DNA of 64,000 nt, taken from contig NZ_JBBOYD010000001.1 of the NCBI RefSeq assembly GCF_038007965.1, positions 1,652,501-1,716,500 on the forward strand. The letters are read 5' to 3'. This stretch comes from Niallia sp. FSL W8-0635. Its GTDB lineage: Bacteria; Bacillota; Bacilli; Bacillales; Cytobacillaceae. This document shows positions 8,624 to 15,951 of the stretch, in pieces (position 1 is the stretch's first letter; every line of letters starts with the position of its first letter). The notes beneath the pieces were generated by a model. The model was not told the origin of the DNA. It saw nothing but the letters and a program-made list of their open reading frames with translations, and did not search any database. A program made the position numbers and the translations under genes.

Positions 8624-9544
8624 TTATTCAGTAACTTTTTCGTTATATTCTCGAACAATATCAAATTTACTATCTTCTGATTCAACATAACCTTCATGTG
8701 TGTATATGTCTCGAATAATTTGATGTCCCTCATCACTTTTGCCAATCGCAATAAACGCATCTTGAAGTTTCTTTCTCCATTCATCACTCATATCAGAGCG
8801 AACAGAGATTGTGTCATTTGGAATAGCTTCTGTAAACTCAAGTACCTTTGTATCTTCGAAAACAGTTGGGTAATCTGCTTTCACGATATTACGAGCGTCT
8901 TGAAATACTACAGCAGCATCTACATCACCATTTAATAATGCAATAACAGCTTGGTCATGTCCTTTTACTGTAACTGTTTCTACATCTCCAGGAACATTAA
9001 TATCATTTTCCATTAGTTTTCCAACTGGCCATACATAACCAGCAGAAGAAGTAACATCTTGAGTTGCGATTTTCTTTCCTTTTAAATCAGCTACTGTTTT
9101 AATAGCAGAATCTGCTTTTACGATGAAAATACTTTTATAGAAATCTACTAATTCGTCATTTTCACTTCCATCATCATTAATTCCAAAGCGTTGTGCTTGA
9201 AGAATGACATCAGCAGATCCTTTATCATGTGCAAGAACATATGCCGTTGGAGGTAAAAAACCAACATCAATTTTTTTGGAATCCATTGCTTCGATAATCG
9301 TGTTATAGTTAGTGGATACACTCACTTTAACAGGAATTCCTAGCTCATCAGATAGCAGGCCCTCTAATGGCTTAGCTTTGGCTTCTAAAGTATCTGCGTT
9401 AGAAGATGGTACGAATTGTACAGTTAATTCCTTTGGTTCATAACCATTTGCGTCGTTTGTCGTTTTTTCCTCTGAACCACAAGCAGAAAGAATCCCTGTA
9501 GCCAATGTAAGGGAAAGTCCTAGTATAGCTAATTTTTTAAACAT
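8624..9544 (-). CDS. phnD: Phosphonate-type ABC substrate-binding lipoprotein (PhnD)
   Basis: This 306-residue extracellular binding protein is tethered by a lipid anchor. The N-terminus MFKKLAILGLSLTLATG is followed by a lipobox ILSAC. The mature part has PhnD/SsuA-like features: TVQFVPSSNADTLEAKAKPL early, then DVGFLPPTAYVLA and TSSAGYVWP, residues that line the oxyanion pocket in PhnD relatives. ATG 9544 is preceded by GGAGG at proper spacing; an in-frame extension to 9670 has no ribosome site and would bury the signal peptide. It is the first gene of the phnDCEE operon, with Pho-box-like repeats upstream. Confidence 0.9.
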   Translation of the reverse strand: MFKKLAILGLSLTLATGILSACGSEEKTTNDANGYEPKELTVQFVPSSNADTLEAKAKPLEGLLSDELGIPVKVSVSTNYNTIIEAMDSKKIDVGFLPPTAYVLAHDKGSADVILQAQRFGINDDGSENDELVDFYKSIFIVKADSAIKTVADLKGKKIATQDVTSSAGYVWPVGKLMENDINVPGDVETVTVKGHDQAVIALLNGDVDAAVVFQDARNIVKADYPTVFEDTKVLEFTEAIPNDTISVRSDMSDEWRKKLQDAFIAIGKSDEGHQIIRDIYTHEGYVESEDSKFDIVREYNEKVTE

Positions 9545-9588
9545 TGTTAAACCTCCGAATGTAATTAATGTGTTACCTGTAAAAATAT

Positions 9589-9648
9589 ATAATAGATTTA
9601 TCATAATTAAAGAGGGATTAATGTAAAGAATTGCAAAGTTTATGTAAA
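9589..9648 (-). promoter_or_regulatory. phnD promoter with three PhoP-box-like repeats
   Basis: On the minus strand TTTACA, TTTGCA and TTTACA (plus 9643-9648, 9632-9637, 9622-9627) are spaced 4-5 bases apart, matching tandem PhoP boxes (TTHACA, N4-6). A -10-like TATTAT lies at 9594-9589, placing the boxes around -40 to -66. This predicts induction in phosphate starvation. Confidence 0.65.
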
Positions 9649-9877
9649 GATGATTATTGGTTTCTCTCAATGAATTAATAGAATGAAACTAGAAGAGAAA
9701 TAAAAGAATTATAGGTAGTTATTAAAGAATGAACTTGCTATAATAAAAATGCTTAATAAGATATTTATGGATATTAATGGCATTTTTTACATAGGAGAAT
9801 AAAGTAAAGCTTTAATTGGCGAAGCTCTTACTCGTGTATGCATAATAGTCGGAAATTTAAATTTAGGAGATGAAATC

Positions 9878-11434
9878 TTGAATACAGAAGTAACGATTTT
9901 ATTAACGAGTGATGTACATGGAAATATATTTCCACTAAATTATGGGAACAACGCGCCGTCTGCTGTTGGACTAGGAAAAATAGCTTCCATTATAGCAAAT
10001 GAAAGAGCAAAGAATCCGAATACAGTTGTAATAGATAATGGAGATTTAATACAAGGAACACCTTTAACGTATCATTATGTGAATTTTTTAGCTGATAAAA
10101 AAAATCCAATGATAACCATTTTAAATCAGTTAAAGTACGATGCGGCTGTTATTGGGAATCATGAATTTAATTACGGATTGGATATTTTAAAAAGTGCAGT
10201 GAAGGAATCGAATTTTCCTTGGCTTTGTGCCAATATTGTAGAAGAAAAAACAAATAAACCATTTTTAGGAAAGCCTTATTTGATTAAAAGGGTAAGTGGC
10301 TTCAAGATTGCTATACTAGGTGTAACGACTCACTATATTCCAAATTGGGAAAATCCTAAGAATATCGAAGGCCTCCAATTCAATGACGCATTTGATAGTG
10401 CTAAGGAATGGGTAGACTTTATTAAGAAGGAAGAACAACCAGATGTGCTTGTTATTTCCTATCATGGTGGTTTTGAACGAGATCTGGAGTCAGGAGAGCC
10501 AACGGAAGTATTAACGAGAGAGAATCAAGGATATACGATTTGTAAACAAATAGATGGAGTGGACGTGTTATTAACAGGTCATCAGCATCGAGAATTAACG
10601 GGGAATATTAATGGTACAGAAATTATCCAACCAAGTAATAATGGAAAATTCGTAGGCAAGATAACATTAATACTGGATGATAAAGGGGAAGTAATCGAGA
10701 AAGGCTCTGAACTATTATCTGTTGCAGATGTGGAGGCAGATGAAGAAATACTCCTGTTAGCAAAAGAATATGAAGAAAGTACGCAAAAATGGTTAGATAC
10801 GCCAATTGGTCATATTGATGGAGATATGCTAGTAACAGATCCAATGGAGATTCGTCTATCAGATAGTCCGCTTATCGAATTTATTAATAAAGTGCAAATG
10901 GATGCTGCGAAAGTAAAAATCAGTAATACAGCACTTTTTAATAATGATTCGCCTGGATTCAAACCCAATGTAACAATGAGAGACATCGTTTCCAATTATA
11001 TTTATCCTAATACATTTAAAGTGCTAGCTTTAAATGGGAAAGATATCCGTCAAGCTCTTGAGCAAAGTGCTAAATACTTTGCTTTAAGTGAAAAAGGAGA
11101 ACCAATAGTTAACCCTTCTTTTGTTTATCCTAAACCACAGCATTATAACTATGATATGTGGGAAGGAATTGACTATACGCTAGATTTAAGAAAACCAATA
11201 GGCGAAAGAGTCATTCAGCTAGATTTTGAAGGCAAACCAATAGACGAAGAAGCTACTTATGAAGTAGTAATGAATAATTATCGGGCTGGGGGTGGCGGTG
11301 ATTTCTTTATGTTTAAAAATAAGCCAATTGTCCGAGAAATTCAATTCGATGCTTCCGAATTACTTGCTAATTATATAATGGAACGAAAAACGGTGCCTGC
11401 TACTTGTAATCATAATTGGAAAGTTATTTGGTAA
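9878..11434 (+). CDS. Bifunctional metallophosphoesterase/5'-nucleotidase (YunD-like)
   Basis: This 518-residue two-domain enzyme releases phosphate from nucleotides. The N-terminal calcineurin-like domain (1-290) shows the metal ligands TSDVHGN, DNGD, GNHEFNYG, and TGHQH. The C-terminal domain (about 320-515) is the 5'-nucleotidase substrate domain, with NNYRAGGGGDFFMFKN near its end. It uses a TTG start after AGGAGATG. There is no signal peptide, so it acts in the cytosol, unlike exported UshA-type enzymes. It is divergent from the phosphonate importer, and a shared phosphorus-scavenging role is inferred. Confidence 0.87.
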   Translation: MNTEVTILLTSDVHGNIFPLNYGNNAPSAVGLGKIASIIANERAKNPNTVVIDNGDLIQGTPLTYHYVNFLADKKNPMITILNQLKYDAAVIGNHEFNYGLDILKSAVKESNFPWLCANIVEEKTNKPFLGKPYLIKRVSGFKIAILGVTTHYIPNWENPKNIEGLQFNDAFDSAKEWVDFIKKEEQPDVLVISYHGGFERDLESGEPTEVLTRENQGYTICKQIDGVDVLLTGHQHRELTGNINGTEIIQPSNNGKFVGKITLILDDKGEVIEKGSELLSVADVEADEEILLLAKEYEESTQKWLDTPIGHIDGDMLVTDPMEIRLSDSPLIEFINKVQMDAAKVKISNTALFNNDSPGFKPNVTMRDIVSNYIYPNTFKVLALNGKDIRQALEQSAKYFALSEKGEPIVNPSFVYPKPQHYNYDMWEGIDYTLDLRKPIGERVIQLDFEGKPIDEEATYEVVMNNYRAGGGGDFFMFKNKPIVREIQFDASELLANYIMERKTVPATCNHNWKVIW

Positions 11435-11471
11435 TGGTATTACAGGAACCAATTCTATAAGGAAAGTATAG

Positions 11472-11525
11472 TCAGCTATATCGAGAGAACCTGTATATGG
11501 TCTTTCGATTATAGCTGATTTTTCT
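11472..11525 (+). terminator. Terminator after the 5'-nucleotidase
   Basis: TCAGCTATA (11472-11480) pairs with TATAGCTGA (11510-11518). An inner TCGA/TCGA and ACC/GGT extend the stem, and TTTTTC follows. Confidence 0.8.
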
Positions 11526-11548
11526 ATCCTTTTATTTCAAAAAGTTCA

Positions 11549-11594
11549 TTGACAAGTTCTTTTCTATCCTTTTTAATATTGTTAATATTAAAAA
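11549..11594 (+). promoter_or_regulatory. Promoter with palindromic operator upstream of the amidotransferase-like gene
   Basis: TTGACA (11549-11554), a 17-base spacer and TTTAAT (11572-11577) form the promoter. A perfect inverted repeat with 11-base arms (TTTTTAATATT, loop GTT, AATATTAAAAA; 11570-11594) covers the -10 and start site, suggesting repressor binding. The regulator is unknown. Confidence 0.6.
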
Positions 11595-11619
11595 AATTAA
11601 GAAGTGTCAGGGGATGGAT

Positions 11620-12363
11620 ATGTTGGGCAAACCGATAATAGGAATAACAGGTGCTTATGTATTTAAAAATAAATTTATGGAAGGTTCATATGTCCATCAT
11701 GATTATCATAAATCAATTGCGGCAAATGATGGATTGCCAATCATTCTTCCGTTTGTGGAAGAGAAGCTAGCAATCGAAATGGTAGATATTTGCGATGCTA
11801 TCATTTTAAGTGGAGGAGAAGATGTAGATCCTATCATGTTTGGAGAGGATCCCCATCAAAATATCGGGGATACCATCCTCCTACGGGATAAAGTTGAATT
11901 AAACATCATCAAAAGAGCGATGGAAACAAATAAACCGATATTGGCAATTTGTAGAGGAATCCAAATATTAAATGTTGCTTTAGGGGGAACACTAATCCAA
12001 GATATTCCTTCTCAAGTAAAAGAGGGGATGAAACATACGCAAACTGTCGATAGAAGCTGGGATACCCATTTTGTAACGATTAAAGAAAATAGCAAATTAG
12101 CGGAAATTATTGGAGAAACAAAAACAAGAGTAAACAGTCTACATCACCAAGCAATTGATAGTCTAGCGGAGGAGCTGGAAGTGGTTGCAACAAGCAAGGA
12201 TGGCATAATTGAAGCAGTTGAGCATAAGAGTTATCGTAATTTTTTGTTAGGAGTCCAATGGCATCCTGAATCTATGGCAGCTACTAATGAAAAAATGAAT
12301 CGAATTTTTGCTGAATTTATTAAAAGCGTGAAAATAGAAAAAGTTAATATGGTACATAAATGA
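11620..12363 (+). CDS. Gamma-glutamyl-gamma-aminobutyrate hydrolase family protein (class I amidotransferase fold)
   Basis: This 247-residue enzyme belongs to the peptidase C26/PuuD group, which hydrolyses gamma-glutamyl amides such as gamma-glutamyl-GABA. It has the nucleophile Cys in LAICRGIQILN, the oxyanion region SGGEDVDP, and the His-Glu pair in GVQWHPE. ATG 11620 sits 6 bases after CAGGGG; ATG 11614 is in frame but too close to that site. No puuABC or polyamine genes adjoin it, so the physiological substrate is open. It is a single gene with its own operator-containing promoter. Confidence 0.82.
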   Translation: MLGKPIIGITGAYVFKNKFMEGSYVHHDYHKSIAANDGLPIILPFVEEKLAIEMVDICDAIILSGGEDVDPIMFGEDPHQNIGDTILLRDKVELNIIKRAMETNKPILAICRGIQILNVALGGTLIQDIPSQVKEGMKHTQTVDRSWDTHFVTIKENSKLAEIIGETKTRVNSLHHQAIDSLAEELEVVATSKDGIIEAVEHKSYRNFLLGVQWHPESMAATNEKMNRIFAEFIKSVKIEKVNMVHK

Positions 12364-12506
12364 AGTCGTTTAGAAAAGTAGCATGCATGCAATGAAAGAT
12401 AGAGATATAGGATTAAAGCAAAAAAAGATGAAAAAAAAGTTAGTATTAACTCTTAAAATCAGCTAAAATAAGAAGGTAAGACAATTTTTTCTTAGGAGGC
12501 ATAACA

Positions 12507-12773
12507 ATGAGCGAAAAAACATTTACTGTAATTGATGAAACTGGGATTCATGCAAGACCAGCAACATTATTAGTAAGCACTGCTAGTAAATACAAATCTG
12601 ATATGCAAATCTCTTTCAAAGGAAAATCTGTGAACTTAAAGTCTATCATGGGCGTAATGTCACTAGGTGTACCTAAGGGTGGAGAAATTACTATTTCTGC
12701 AACTGGTGAAGATGAAGTAGAAGCAGTAGAAGGTGTAGAAACTGTCCTTAAAAAAGAAGGATTAGTTGGTTAA
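12507..12773 (+). CDS. HPr-family phosphocarrier, orphan paralogue
   Basis: This 88-residue HPr keeps both regulatory residues: His15 in TGIHARPAT (phosphorylated by enzyme I) and Ser46 in [11 protein letters not shown] (HPr kinase site). It is therefore not Crh, which has Gln in place of His15. It is roughly 60 percent identical by eye to the HPr encoded with enzyme I at 58655. The ribosome site is TAGGAGG. It stands alone with its own terminator and no PTS gene beside it. A backup sugar-PTS carrier or a regulatory HPr for CcpA control are both possible. Confidence 0.88.
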   Translation: MSEKTFTVIDETGIHARPATLLVSTASKYKSDMQISFKGKSVNLKSIMGVMSLGVPKGGEITISATGEDEVEAVEGVETVLKKEGLVG

Positions 12774-12786
12774 TCTTTATGTTTCA

Positions 12787-12832
12787 ATGACCCTCTGAAA
12801 TGGGGGTCACTCTCCTTTATTTTTTGATAAAA
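12787..12832 (+). terminator. Terminator of the orphan HPr gene
   Basis: TGACCCTC (12788-12795) pairs with GGGGGTCA (12802-12809). T-rich sequence with TTTATTTTTT follows. Confidence 0.75.
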
Positions 12833-12858
12833 ATTAAAGCGTTTACATTTTAATTTCA

Positions 12859-12914
12859 GCAAAAAAGATCTGACTATGTATGATTAGATATCATAAGTTA
12901 GATCTTTTTTTGTT
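12859..12914. terminator. Second long hairpin downstream of HPr
   Basis: AAAAAAGATCTGACT and AGTTAGATCTTTTTTT form a long stem with an inner ATGAT/ATCAT. The A-run and T-run make it terminator-like in both directions. Confidence 0.6.
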
Positions 12915-12957
12915 TTTTTCAGCGGGTAGTATTTTGAGTTTTTTAGCAATCATTTGT

Positions 12958-12977
12958 ATATACTTATATAAGTATAT
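12958..12977. promoter_or_regulatory. Perfect 20-base palindrome before the ABC ATPase gene
   Basis: ATATACTTAT followed by its exact reverse complement lies about 75 bases before the ATG at 13053. This is the size and symmetry of a dimeric repressor site. No -35/-10 pair of good quality was found around it, and the binding factor is unknown. Confidence 0.45.
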
Positions 12978-13052
12978 CTTTTCATCCCCTATTTCTCTCT
13001 GTACATATTATGAGAATATTTAGTAAAATAAATAAAGAATAGGGGGATTGGC

Positions 13053-13841
13053 ATGATCGTTAAATTAGAAGATGTTGGCCTAAAAAGAAATGGACAGTGG
13101 ATTCTCCAACATATTAATTGGGAGATTAACAAAGGAGAAAATTGGATTTTATATGGTCTAAACGGTGCTGGAAAGACAGCATTGTTAAACATGATTTGTG
13201 CCTATTATCATCCAACAGTTGGTAACATGGAAGTGCTAGGAAAAGTGTTCGGAAAATCGGAGTTAGGCGGAGAGCTTAGGAGAAGAATCGGCCTAGTATC
13301 GAATCGTTTGCAACAGAATTTATATGAGTCAGACAGTGCATTTGAAATAGTACTAAGCGGTGCCTATGCGTCTATTGGTTTATATGAATCACCGACAACA
13401 GAAATTAGGAATAGAGCAATTGAACTAATGAAGAAGTTAGGTAGCTTAGATTATGCAGATAGAACTTATAATAGCTTGTCTCAAGGAGAAAGGCAAAGGG
13501 TGCTTATAGGAAGGGCATTAATGCTAAACCCAGAGCTCATTATATTGGATGAACCAGCAACAGGCTTAGATTTTTTAGCGAGAGAACAATTATTAGAAAC
13601 CATTTCCGAGCTAGTAAGCGAAGATAGTAGCATCATTTATGTTACACATCATGTGGAAGAGATATTACCGGTATTTTCTCACTCTTTTCTTTTGAAAGAA
13701 GGGAAGGAATTTTCTTCAGGCTATACTAAGGAAATATTAACAAGCAAGAATATGAGTAGCTTTTTTTCATTACCAGTTGAAGTTATTTGGAATAATGAAC
13801 GGCCACTATTGGCAAGAAAGAGCTCATTGATAGAAAAGTAG
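13053..13841 (+). CDS. ABC transporter ATP-binding protein (YlmA-like, ModF type)
   Basis: This 262-residue ATPase has Walker A (GLNGAGKTALL), signature LSQGERQRVLIGRAL, Walker B (LIILDEPATGLD) and a switch His-His (VTHHVEE). The signature has Gln for the usual second Gly (LSQGE), as in many ModF/YlmA proteins. No permease or binding protein is encoded beside it, so it may be a soluble ATPase or may pair with an unlinked permease. The start follows AGGGGGATTGGC. The next gene (HAD hydrolase) begins 17 bases after its stop, probably on the same transcript. Confidence 0.82.
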   Translation: MIVKLEDVGLKRNGQWILQHINWEINKGENWILYGLNGAGKTALLNMICAYYHPTVGNMEVLGKVFGKSELGGELRRRIGLVSNRLQQNLYESDSAFEIVLSGAYASIGLYESPTTEIRNRAIELMKKLGSLDYADRTYNSLSQGERQRVLIGRALMLNPELIILDEPATGLDFLAREQLLETISELVSEDSSIIYVTHHVEEILPVFSHSFLLKEGKEFSSGYTKEILTSKNMSSFFSLPVEVIWNNERPLLARKSSLIEK

Positions 13842-13858
13842 GCAAAGGAGACTAAATA

Positions 13859-14632
13859 GTGGCATATAAAATAGTGTTTATTGATATTGATGGAACATTA
13901 GTAAATGAAGAGAAAAAAATACCTCAGGATGCAAAAGAGGCAATTACTGAATTAAAGAAACAAAATATTCCTATCGTATTAGCAACTGGAAGAGCACCGT
14001 ATTTCTTTTCAGATATATTAACAGAGCTAGGCTTATCCTCTTATATCTCGTTTAACGGTTCGTATGTTATGCACGAGGAAGAAGAAGTATATAAAAAACC
14101 AATTCCTGTTGAGACGTTAGAGGTACTAGAACAAATTGCTTTGAAAAATAATCATCCGCTAGTTTTTCAAGGAAGTAAGGAATGCTGTGCAAATCATAAA
14201 GAGCATGCCCATATTATTGAATCCTTTCAGTCTTTGAAATTAAATGCACCAACCTATCGAAAGGATTTTTGGAAGGAAGCAGATATTTATCAATGCTTGC
14301 TTTTTTGTGAGGAAAAAGAAGAAAAATTATACGAAGAATCATTTTCAAATATTCACTTTGTACGTTGGCATCCTTTATCAATGGATGTTATTCCAAAAGG
14401 CGGGTCAAAAGCAGCGGGGATAGAACAAATCTTAACCATACTAAATATTGATCCAAACGAAGCGGTGGCTTTTGGAGATGGATTAAATGATAAAGAAATG
14501 CTCTCGTTTGTTGGGATGGGGGTAGCTATGGGAAATGCCCATGAAGACGTTAAGCCATTTGCGAAATTTGTTACTAAACATGTGAATGAGGGTGGATTAT
14601 CTTATGGCTTGAAAAAGATTGGGCTTATATAA
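13859..14632 (+). CDS. Cof-type HAD-family phosphatase
   Basis: This 257-residue cytoplasmic phosphatase has a haloacid dehalogenase fold with a Cof-type (C2b) cap. Motif I is DIDGTLV (nucleophile Asp near residue 8), motif II is LATGRA, and motif III/IV are KGGSKAAG and FGDGLNDKEML. The substrate is not predictable; relatives act on sugar phosphates, pyridoxal phosphate or flavin precursors. The GTG start at 13859 follows AAAGGAG. It sits downstream of the ylmA-like ATPase. Confidence 0.85.
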   Translation: MAYKIVFIDIDGTLVNEEKKIPQDAKEAITELKKQNIPIVLATGRAPYFFSDILTELGLSSYISFNGSYVMHEEEEVYKKPIPVETLEVLEQIALKNNHPLVFQGSKECCANHKEHAHIIESFQSLKLNAPTYRKDFWKEADIYQCLLFCEEKEEKLYEESFSNIHFVRWHPLSMDVIPKGGSKAAGIEQILTILNIDPNEAVAFGDGLNDKEMLSFVGMGVAMGNAHEDVKPFAKFVTKHVNEGGLSYGLKKIGLI

Positions 14633-14661
14633 TTCTTAGACAAATAGTATGCATAGAAGAA

Positions 14662-14700
14662 AGCTGTCAAAATCCATCTTTTTCTGGTCTTTTGACAGCT
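14662..14700. terminator. Inverted repeat between convergent genes
   Basis: A perfect 11-base stem (AGCTGTCAAAA with TTTTGACAGCT) has a 17-base loop. It lacks a long T-run, so it is a weak candidate terminator for the HAD gene or its minus-strand neighbour. Confidence 0.5.
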
Positions 14701-14722
14701 CTATAAGATAAAAACTGTTGAT

Positions 14723-15037
14723 TTAGTCCTTCCAATCTTCATAAACAACCACTCCACCTGATAAATCGATGGTATTGCGTTCTCCTTTATAAAGAAGTTT
14801 TCCATCTTCTTTCACGATTAGGTTTTCATAGGTAAATACCTTTTTTCCATTTGGTAAAGTGATGACTACTTTTTCTCCGAATTCTTCTTTTCCTGTTCTA
14901 GTCTCACTAGCAAAATATTTATCTGAGAAAATATAGCCACCAAATAGTGTGGTTAACAGTAAAATGGAACCTAAAAAATAAATAATTTTTTTACCAATAC
15001 TATTCTTCTTTTCGTCTTGTTTTTCCGTATGTTTCAT
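14723..15037 (-). CDS. Hypothetical single-pass membrane protein
   Basis: I do not recognise this 104-residue protein. It has a charged cytoplasmic N-terminus (MKHTEKQDEKKNS), one membrane segment (about residues 16-38, IIYFLGSILLLTTLFGGYIF) and an extracytoplasmic beta-rich tail (VVITLPNGKKVFTYENLIV). The start at 15037 is set by GGAGG five bases upstream; a longer GTG reading lies inside that site. It is a single gene between the HAD hydrolase and the flotillin operon, with no visible partner. Confidence 0.7.
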   Translation of the reverse strand: MKHTEKQDEKKNSIGKKIIYFLGSILLLTTLFGGYIFSDKYFASETRTGKEEFGEKVVITLPNGKKVFTYENLIVKEDGKLLYKGERNTIDLSGGVVVYEDWKD

Positions 15038-15302
15038 ATGCGCCTCCACAATATCACCTTTTCGTTCAGATTAATTGCTCAAACGGTAACAATGGCATAT
15101 ATAATAATAGGTTGATATATATGAAATTCCCTCTAAATTAGGATATGAAACAAAATCATAAAGATGACGAAAAATTTGTGGAATGTTGTTTTTTCTCTTG
15201 CTAGTACTTCTAAATCTTAAGCGCTTCAATTGACAAAATGAAAATAGCTCAAAAATATCCTCTTTATGAAAAGGGGAATAATTTTAATTATTTAAATAAT
15301 CC

Positions 15303-15330
15303 TGAAACCTTTTCCATTTCTAACCGTATA
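15303..15330 (+). promoter_or_regulatory. Sigma-W-type promoter of the nfeD-floT operon
   Basis: TGAAAC (15303-15308), exactly 16 bases, then CGTATA (15325-15330) matches the ECF sigma-W consensus TGAAAC-N16-CGTA. The orthologous yuaFG genes of B. subtilis belong to the sigma-W envelope-stress regulon. The rest of the 15038-15399 gap shows no other clear feature. Confidence 0.85.
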
Positions 15331-15399
15331 TTTGGTAAGAAATAAATGAAGGGGGAATGATTAAGTGATTACATAAAAAAATAAAAAAATGGAAAGTGA

Positions 15400-15924
15400 A
15401 TGATGTATATGGAATTATTCGGTTTTGATCTTCCCACCATCTATTTAACCGTATTAATCGGTTCAGGAATATGTGTTATTTTAACCTTGTTGTTATCAGA
15501 TTTATTTGGTGGAGATATTGGTGTATTCAATCCTACCCTAATCCTTGCCTTTTTTACGATATTATCAGCAAGCGGTTATCTTATGGAGAAGTATTCTAAT
15601 GTAAATAGTGTCATTATTCTATCGATTTCTGCAGTAATCGCACTTATTATTTCCATCTGTTTACACTTTTTTGTTTTTATCCCACTTGCTAACGCAGAGG
15701 AATCATTGGTATATAATGATGATTCATTAAAAGGAAGAATTGGCAAGGTTATAACAGCTATTCCACAAGATGGTTATGGAGAAATACTAATTGAAAGCAT
15801 CAGTGGGAATATCCCAAAAACTGCTGCAAGCTTTTATAATGAAGAAATTAGATTTGGGGAAGAAACAGTTATAGTAGAGATTAAAGAGAATGTTGCTTAT
15901 GTGGTTCGCAAGGATGGCATATAG
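15400..15924 (+). CDS. NfeD-family membrane protein (YuaF-like), flotillin partner
   Basis: This 174-residue membrane protein has three helices in the first 105 residues (about 13-33, 43-62, 70-96). A soluble OB-fold domain follows (GRIGKVITAIPQDGYGEILIES, about 112-170), the NfeD arrangement. NfeD proteins work with flotillins in membrane microdomains and membrane fluidity. Start ATG 15400 is followed by ATG 15403 and 15409; the ribosome site GGAAAGTGA is modest. It is first gene of the operon, with floT 27 bases downstream. Confidence 0.85.
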   Translation: MMYMELFGFDLPTIYLTVLIGSGICVILTLLLSDLFGGDIGVFNPTLILAFFTILSASGYLMEKYSNVNSVIILSISAVIALIISICLHFFVFIPLANAEESLVYNDDSLKGRIGKVITAIPQDGYGEILIESISGNIPKTAASFYNEEIRFGEETVIVEIKENVAYVVRKDGI

Positions 15925-15951
15925 AAAAGCATACAAGAGGAGGAAAAATGG

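Noticed and set aside
10623..10995. Minus-strand ORFs inside the 5'-nucleotidase gene
   Set aside because: They are shadow ORFs of a clearly conserved plus-strand enzyme and lack ribosome sites.
12507..12773. Crh, the catabolite-repression HPr
   Set aside because: Crh lacks the phosphorylatable His15, which is present here.
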